Source of the DNA: Callorhinus ursinus
Lineage: Eukaryota > Chordata > Mammalia > Carnivora > Otariidae
Assembly: GCF_003265705.1 (NCBI RefSeq)
Contig: NW_020312775.1
Location: forward strand, 112,402 to 176,401
Direction of reading: 5' to 3'
Length of the DNA: 64,000 bases
Positions 57,601 through 64,000 of the stretch are shown here, one piece after another. How positions within the stretch are numbered: position 1 is the first letter of the stretch; each line of letters starts with the position of its first letter. Under the pieces are notes generated by a model, which was not told where the DNA came from, made no database searches, and saw only the letters and a list, made by a program, of their open reading frames with translations. The translations under genes were made by a program, and so were the position numbers.

Positions 57601-58520
57601 TAATTCACTGATCTCTGCTCTAATCTTATTATTTCTCTTCTAATGCATGGCATAGGCATCATTTGTTGCTTTTTCTCTAGTTCTTTAAGGTGTAGAGTTA
57701 GTTGGTGAATTCGGAATTTTTCTATTTTTTGAGTGAGGTTTGGATGGCTATGTATTTTCCCCTAAGGACTGCCTTTACAGTATCCCATAGGTTTTGGACT
57801 GATGCGTTTTCGTTCTCATTGGTTTCCATGAATTGTTTAAGTTCTTCTTTGATTTCCTGGTTGACCCAAACATTCTTGAGCAGAGTGGTCTTTAGCTTCC
57901 AAGTGTTTGAATTTCTGCCAAATTTTTTCTTGTGATTGAGTTCCAGTTTTAAAGCATTATGGTCTGAGAATGTGCACGGAATAATCTGTCTTTTGGTACC
58001 AGTTGAGAACTGATTTGTGACCCAGTATGTGGTCTATTCTGGAGAAAGTTCCATGTGTGCTCGAGAAGAATGAGTATTCTGTTCTTTTAGGGTGGAATGT
58101 TCTGTATATATCTATGAGGTCCATCTGGACCAGTGTGTCATTCAAAGCTCTTGTTTCCTTGTTGATTTTCTGCTTAGATGATCTGTCTATTGTTGAGAGT
58201 GGAGTATTGAGGTCTCCTACAATTAATGTATTGTTATCAATATGACTCTTTATCTTGGTTAACAGTTGGCTTATGTAGAAGGCTGCTCCCATGTTTTTGG
58301 GAGGTCTACTGGCATGGAAGATGGATCTCCATCCCTTCACTTTCAGTCTGGATGTATCTTCAGGTTCAAAATGAGTCTTTTGTAGACAGCATATGGATGG
58401 GGCCTGTCTTTTTATCCAACCCTGTGCCATTTTATGGGAGCACTTAAGCCATTCACATTGAGAGTGATTATTGAAAGATATGAATTAATTGTCATCCTGT
58501 TGCCTGTGAAGACGTTGTTT
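54620..58520 (-). pseudogene. L1 ORF2 remnant (endonuclease, reverse transcriptase, Cys region)
   Basis: Role in live elements: nicks target DNA and copies L1 RNA at the nick. The endonuclease piece (57957-58430) keeps IVGDLNTPL and SRIDHILGHKS but reads QKTHF where the catalytic Glu of QETHF is expected, and about 50 residues are missing between RPPKNMGAAFY and SQLLTKIK. The RT piece (56221-57045, 274 codons) is open with [15 protein letters not shown] and the active-site FADD. C-terminal pieces (55700-56209, 54620-55093) lie in other frames, with [18 protein letters not shown] near the start of the last. Several frameshifts and a SINE at 55463 kill it. Confidence 0.88.
55463..55653 (-). mobile_element. 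CAN-SINE inserted in L1 ORF2
   Basis: Antisense SINE with perfect 15-bp duplication tggagatgtatcttt-like text (55448-55462; 55654-55668 reads tggagatgtatctta). Confidence 0.94.
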
Positions 58521-58569
58521 CTATAGATTGTCCCTGTAAATTTCTGTTGTATATCACTCTTGGGGTCTT

Positions 58570-59464
58570 TTATAGAACCCCCCTTAATATTTCTTGCAGG
58601 GCCGGCTTAGTGGTCACATATTCTTTCAGTTTCTGCCAGTCCTGGAAACTCTGAATCACTCCATCCATTCTAAATGACAGCCTTGCCAGATAAAGTATCC
58701 TTGGCTGCATGTTCTTCTCACTTAGTACCCTGAATATGTCTTGCCAGCACTTTCTGGCTTGCCAGGTCTCTGTGGGTAGGTCTGACATTATTCTGATGTT
58801 CCTCCCTCTGTACATAAGGACTCACTTCCCCCTAACTGCCCTTAAGATGGTTTCCTTGGTTCTAAGATTTGCGAGTTTTACTATTACATGCCAGGGCATT
58901 GGCCTGTTTTCCTTGATCTTGGGAGGGGTCCTCTCTGCCTCTAGGACACGAATGCTTGTTTCATTCCCTAGATTAGGGAAGTTCTCAGCCACAATTTGCT
59001 CAAATACATCTTCTAGTCCTCTCTCTCTCTCTCTCCACCCCCTCAGGGATCCCAAGAATTCTGACATTGGAACGTTTCATGGCATCACTTATTTCTCTGA
59101 TTCTATTTTCATGGATTCTGAGTTGTTTTTCCCTGGCCTCCTCTTTTTCCTTCTTGTCTATCAGTTGGTCTCCTAGATCACTAATTCGTTCTTCTGCCTC
59201 ACTTACCCTAGCTGTTAGATTATCTAGATTAGATTGGATCTCATTGATAGCATTTTTAAGTTCTGCCAGTTCAGCTTTCATTTCTGCCCTTAGAGACTCT
59301 ATTTTGCCATTAATCGATTTCTCCATCCTACCTATCATCTTCACAATTGCTACACTGAATTCCATTTCTGACATGTTGGTTATATCTGTATCCACTTGTA
59401 AATCTGTGGCAGAAGTTACAGTCTCTGAGTCTTTCCTATTTTGGGGTTTCCTCCTCCTAGTTAC
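58570..59464 (-). pseudogene. L1 ORF1 remnant (RNA-binding chaperone)
   Basis: In live elements ORF1p is a trimeric RNA-binding protein. Here a coiled-coil part (SLRAEMKAELAELKNAINE...) and LGDQLIDKKEKEEAREKQ are open in 59000-59530. A frameshift in the GA-rich stretch (about 59015-59040) moves to 58822-59067 (VFEQIVAENFPNLG). A stop near 58819 separates the C-terminal part (58570-58815: TETWQARKCWQDIF, PALQEILRG). The codon before TRRRKPQNRK, where carnivoran ORF1 usually has ATG, is GTA (59462-59464), so the start is lost too. The upstream ATG at 59530 lies in the 5'UTR. Confidence 0.85.
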
Positions 59465-60633
59465 TCTGTTGAGGGGTTGTTGAGGGAATGTACAGTCCAA
59501 ATTATTGACCACAACCCAAGCAAGAAGCACCTGTTTTCTAGGGAGCTTTGGGTTGCCGGCCTCTTTTTCTCCCAGCCTGTCTTTTGGGGGAGGGGTCTGC
59601 TATGCTGTTACTCAGGCAATCCTGTTTGGGCAGAGTTGCCCTCTGTGAAAACCGGTTTTTTTGGGCTTTTGTTCTCTGATGGCTTTCCCTGGTGGCTTAC
59701 CGGCATCTCTTCTGAGAGTCAGAGCAGAAGACATCGTATCTAACTCTCTTCCTCAGAGCAGAGAGATCGCAGTCTGTTCTTCAATGAGCTCTTCAGGCCA
59801 CACTATCTCCGTTTCTGTCTGTGCTGCTATAAACTGCAGTGTCCTGGGTTGTGCGCCCTTCACCAGTGCTCCCAGTCCTTGCCTCCAGGTAGGGGCATGT
59901 CTCTGCCCTTTGTGCTTCAAAAACTGCCAGCCGCCCCCAGTTCACTAGTACAGCCCCACACTCCAGATTTCAGTCTGTTGGGATTCCCTAAAGTCCTTTC
60001 CCCACAGCTATCGGTCTGCGAGTCTGTGCCTGGTCCTCAGTGCAGGAGGCTCTTGTGCTCCTGTGTTATTTCACCTTTCCGGCGCCAGCGCTTATGGCAG
60101 CTCCCTCCCCCTTCTGTTTATCTTCCAATATCTGCCCACAGAATCACGGCTCCCTGCTTCATACCTCGAAACCAACTGCATGCGATATTCTGTTTGTAGA
60201 GATCCAGATCTATCTTCTTACATCTCAGGCTGATTTAGTGGGTGTTCAGAGCGGTCTGGTAGATACCCAGGTCAAATCCGGGGACTGGTTGGAATAGGGT
60301 CCCCCACTACTCCACCATTTTTTCCTGAACTTCCCTTTATCTTTGTTATTAATGGTTTTATGTATTTGGGTGCTCCCATACTGGTGTATAAATATTTACA
60401 GTTGTTATATCTTCTTGTTGGATTGTCCCCTTTATTATCATATAGTGTCCTTCTTTGTGTCTTTTTACAGTCTTTGTTTTAAAGTCTATTTTGGCTGATG
60501 TAAGTATTGCTACTCTGGCTTTATTTTGACTTACATTTGTATGATAAATATATTTCCATTCCCTCACTTTCGATCTGCAGGTGTCTTTAGGACTGAAATG
60601 CATCTATTGTAGGCTGCATATAGGTGGGTCTTG

Positions 60634-60780
60634 TTTTTTTTTTTAAGATTTATTTATTTGAGAGAGAGAGACAGCATGAGTGAGGTAAAGGGCAGAGGGA
60701 GAGAATCTTCAAGCAGACTCCCCACTGATTGCAGAGCCCAGGAGTCAGACCCTTAACTGATTGAGCCACCTAGGCACCCC
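60634..60780 (-). mobile_element. CAN-SINE, antisense, internally deleted
   Basis: Tail and body present, then 'gcagagcccaggagtcagac' where the 'gggatcatgacctgagc' segment is lost. Head 'gattgagccacctaggcacccc'. Flanks tgggtcttg and tgggttttc. Confidence 0.88.
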
Positions 60781-60994
60781 TGGGTTTTCCTTTTTTATCC
60801 ACTCTGTCACCCTATGTGTTTTGATTGTAACATTTAGTCTATTTACATTCAAAGTAATTATTGATGGATATGTATTTATTGCTATTTTCTAACTTGTTTT
60901 GTGGTTATTTTTGTACTTGTTCTACAATTCTTTCTTCTCTTTCTCCCATGGTTTGTTGGTTTTCTTTAGTGATATACTTGTGCTCCCTTTTGTT

Positions 60995-61177
60995 TTAATT
61001 TTATTTATTTATTTGACAGACAGAGACAGCACACAAGCAGGGGGAACAGCAAAGGGAAAGGGAGAAGAAGGCTCTCTGCTGAGTGGGGAGCCTAATGTGG
61101 GGCTGGATCCCAGGACCCTGAGATGATGACCTGAGCTGAAGGCAAATGCTTAACAGACTGAGCCACCCAGGCACCCC
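60995..61177 (-). mobile_element. CAN-SINE, antisense
   Basis: 'aattttatttatttatttgac' to 'gactgagccacccaggcacccc'. The duplication is not clear. Confidence 0.9.
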
Positions 61178-61308
61178 GTGTTTCTTTTTCTTTATTCTTT
61201 GTATATCTATTAATGGTTTTTGTTTTGTGGTTACCATTAAGTTTGTGTATAGCATCCTCCACATATAGCAGTCTATATTAAGTTGATGACTGCTTAAGTT
61301 CAAATCCA

Positions 61309-64000
61309 TTTTTTTATTTTTTATTGTTATGTTAATCACCATACATTATATCATTAGTTTTTGATGTAGTGTTCCATGATTCATTGTTTGTGCATAACAC
61401 CCAGTGCTCCATGCAGAATGTGCCCTCTTTAATACCCATCACCAGGCTAACCCATCCTCCTACCCCCCTCCCCTCTAGAACCCTCAGTTTGTTTTTCAGA
61501 GTCCATCATCTCTCCTGGTTTGTCTCCCCCTCCGACTTACTCCCCTTCATTCTTCCCCTCCTGCTATCTTCTTCTTTTTCTTTTTTCTTAACATATGTTG
61601 CATTATTTGTTTCAGAAGTACAGATTTGTGATTCAACAGTCTTGCACAATTCACAGCGCTCACCATAGCACATACCCTACCCAATGTCTATCACCCAGCC
61701 ACCCCATCCCTCCCACAACCCACCACTCCAGCAACACTCAGGTTGTTTCCTGAGATTAAGAATTCCTCATATCAGTGAGGTCATATGATACATGTCTTTC
61801 TCTGATTGACTTATTTCCCTCAGCATAACACCCTCCAGTTCCATCCACGTCGTTGCAAATGGCAAGATCTCATTCCTTTTGATGGCTGCATAATATTCCA
61901 TTGTGTATATATACCACTTCTTCTTTATCCACTCATCTGTCGATGGACATCTTGGCTCTTTCCACAGTTTGGCTATTGTGGACATTGCTGTTATAAACAT
62001 TGGGGTGCACGTACCCCTTCGGATCCCTACATTTGTATCTTTGGGGTAAATACACAGTAGTGCAATTGCTGGATCGTATGGTAGCTCTATTCTCAACTGT
62101 TTGAGGAACCTCCATACTGTTTTCCAGAGGGGTTGCACCAGCTTGCATTCCCACCAACAGTGTAGGAGGGTTCCCCTTTCTCCGCATCCCTGCCAACATC
62201 TGTCGTTTCCTGACTTGTTAATTTGAACCATTCTGACTGGTGTGAGGTGGTATCTCATTGAGGTTTTGATTTCGATTTCCCTGATGCCGAGCGATGTTGA
62301 GCACTTTTTCATGTGTTTGTTGGCCATTTGGATGTCTTCTTTGGAGAAATGTCTGTTCATGTCTTCTGCCCATTTCTTGATTGGATTATTTGTTCTTTGG
62401 TTGTTGAGTTTGATAAATTCTTTATAAATTTTGGATACTAGCCCTTTATCTGATATGTGATTTGCAAATATTTTCTCCCATTCTGTCGGTTGTCTTTTGG
62501 TTTTGTGGACTGTTTCTTTTGCTGTGCAAAAGCTTTTTATCTCGATGAAATTCCAATAGTTCATTTTTGCCCTTGCTTCCCTTGCCTTTGGCGATGTTTC
62601 TAGGAAGAAGTTGCGACGGCTCAGGTCGAAGAGGTTGCTACCTGTGCTCTCCTTTAGGATTTTGATGGACTCCTGTCTCACGTTTAGGTCTTTCAACCAT
62701 TTGGAGTCTATTTTTCTGTGTGGTGTAAGGAAATGGTCCAGTTTCATTTTTCTGCATGTGGCTGTCCAATTTTCCCAGCACCATTTGTTGAAGAGACTGT
62801 CTTTTCCATTGGACATTCTTTCCTACTTTATCAAAGATGAGTTGACCATAGAGTTGAGGGTCCATTTTTGGGCTCTCTATTCTGTTCCATTGATCTATGT
62901 GTCTGTTTTTGTGCCAGTACCATACTGTCTTGATGATGACAGCTTTGTAATAGAGCTGGAAGTCCGGAATTGTGATGCCACAGGCTTTGCTTTTCTTTTT
63001 CAATATTCCTCTGGCTATTCAGGGTCTCTTCTGGTTCCATACAAATTTTAGGACTATCTGTTCCATTTCTTTGAAAAAAGTGGATGGTATTTTGATGGGG
63101 ATTGCATTGAATGTGGATTGCTCTAGGTAGCATCGACATCTTCACAATGTTTGTTCTTCCAATCCATGAGCATGGAACGTTTTTCCATTTCTTTTTGTCT
63201 TCTTCAATTTCTTTCATGAGTATTTTATAGTTTTCTGAGTACAGATCCTTTGTCTCTTTGGTTAAATTTATTCCTAGGTATCTTATGGTTTTGGGTACAA
63301 TTGTAAATGGGATCGACTCCTTGATTTGTCTCTCTTCTGTCTTGTTGTTGGTGTATAGGAATGCCACTGATTTCTGTGCATTGATTTTATATCCTGCTAC
63401 TTTACTGAATTCCTATATGAGTTCTAGCAGTTTTGGGGTGGAGTCTTTTGGGTTTTCCACATACAGTATCATATCATCTGCAAAGAGTGAGAGTTTGACT
63501 TCCTCTTTGCCGATTTGGATGCCTTTGATTTCTTTTTGTTGTCTGATTGCTGTGGCTAGGACCTCTAATACTATGTTGAATAGCAGTAGTGAGAGTGGAC
63601 ATCCCTGCCGCGTTCCTGACCTTAGGGGAAAAGTTCTCAGCTTTTCCCCATTGAGAATGATATTCGCTGTAGGTTTTTCATAGATAGCTTTTATGATCTT
63701 GAGGTATGTACCCTCTATCCCTATACTCTGAAGAGTTTTGATCAAGAAAGGATGCTGTACTTTGTCAAATGCTTTTTCTGCATCCATTGAGAGGATCATA
63801 TGATTCTTGTTCTTTCTTTTGTTAATGTATTGTATCACGTTGATTGATTTGCGTATGTTGAACCAACCTTGCAGCCGAGGGATAAATCCCACTTGGTCAT
63901 GGTGAATAATCCTTTTAATGTACTGTTGGATCCTATTGGCTAGTATTTTGGTGAGAATTTTTGCATCCATGTTCATCAAGGATATTGGTCTGTAATTCTC
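61309..64000 (-). mobile_element. Younger L1, 3'UTR to RT, runs off the window
   Basis: Poly(T) and 'ttattgttatgttaatcacc' open the 3'UTR (61309-61766), which holds the internal fossil tail (about 61566-61596, antisense 'cttcttctttttc'). ORF2 follows to the window end. It has fewer lesions than any other L1 here, so it is among the youngest. Its endonuclease, ORF1 and 5'UTR, if present, lie beyond 64000. Confidence 0.95.
61767..64000 (-). pseudogene. L1 ORF2 remnant, C-terminal two thirds
   Basis: The last 349 codons (61767-62816) are open and contain [18 protein letters not shown] and the usual ORF2 end. RT piece 63413-63979 has [15 protein letters not shown] and [11 protein letters not shown]. 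Lesions seen: a TAG at about 63410-63412 where ...ELIQQFS is normal in the sister L1 at 56.5 kb, a 2-bp loss near 63115 ('gaatgtggattgctc'), and a frame change near 62820. Not able to retrotranspose as it stands. Confidence 0.9.

Larger units (their letters stand above)
54447..60335 (-). mobile_element. Near-full-length antisense L1, disabled
   Basis: Minus strand, 5' to 3': 5'UTR (about 60335-59465, starting 'aaaaatggtggagtagtggg'), ORF1 remnant, ORF2 remnant and 3'UTR up to 'gtgccctccttaatacc'. The last about 100 bp of 3'UTR and the A tail are missing at 54447. A SINE sits in ORF2. 5.9 kb in all, close to full L1 length. Defects are listed under ORF1 and ORF2. Confidence 0.92.
60336..61308 (-). 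mobile_element. Older L1 endonuclease region, antisense
   Basis: Frame 60358-60603 reads RVAILTSAKIDFKTKTV and GHYMIIKGTIQQEDITT, the middle of the endonuclease that is missing from the L1 to its left. It continues to about 61308 as 'ccactctgtcaccctatgtg' and 'atggtttttgttttgtgg', with two SINE insertions. Confidence 0.82.

Overview
This is nuclear DNA of a carnivoran mammal, most likely an arctoid caniform (bear, seal or mustelid group). I see no host protein-coding gene, no rRNA and no functional tRNA. The taxonomic call rests on about two dozen tRNA-Lys-derived CAN-SINEs with the head GGGGCGCCTGGGTGGCTCAG and a CT-rich body ending in (AAATA)n plus an A tail. No copy has the dog-specific SINEC_Cf head or the cat-type 'gctgacagctcagagcc' body. 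The rest is mostly LINE-1 of several ages, with MIR, MER5A, Tigger, MaLR/ERVL LTRs and microsatellites. The window reads as an AT-rich, L1-rich intergenic or intronic desert. Boundaries and families were judged by eye from remembered consensus features, not by database search.

Layout. 0-5.6 kb: an LTR-like repeat split by a SINE, more SINEs, an unclassified 335-bp repeat (copy A), a 56-bp inverted repeat and an MLT1-like scrap. 5.6-11.1 kb: one old antisense L1 broken by three younger L1 insertions, one a clear twin-primed 5' inversion. 11.1-14.5 kb: AT microsatellite, a SINE nested in a SINE, a MaLR-like LTR with a 54-bp tandem duplication at its edge, and a Tigger element. 14.5-18.3 kb: sense L1s with nested insertions. 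18.3-27.3 kb: SINEs, MIRs and L1M 5'UTR-like DNA holding a 15-unit 70-bp tandem array (22.05-23.09 kb), then low-repeat DNA (25.1-27.1 kb). 27.4-35.6 kb: old sense L1, with promoter-like tandem units and a 141-bp twin-primed L1. 35.6-38.3 kb: MER5A, a third twin-primed L1, and copy B of the 335-bp repeat ending in a SINE head cut off at an L1. 38.3-46.8 kb: stacked antisense L1s. 46.8-53.9 kb: the largest L1-poor stretch, with a tentative retroviral env remnant, a MaLR LTR, MIRs and a recognisable ERVL pol fragment. 53.95-64 kb: a near-full-length but disabled L1, joined to an inverted L1 fragment, then a younger L1 running off the window.

Nothing here works as a gene system. What the window records is an order of insertions: L1M, MIR and MaLR first, then carnivoran L1 3' ends, then SINEs, with target-site duplications letting the order be read. 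The best leads are the 70-bp array in L1 5'UTR-like DNA, the 335-bp repeat pair, the 56-bp inverted repeat, signs of 3'UTR replacement among L1 lineages, and the env-like segment.
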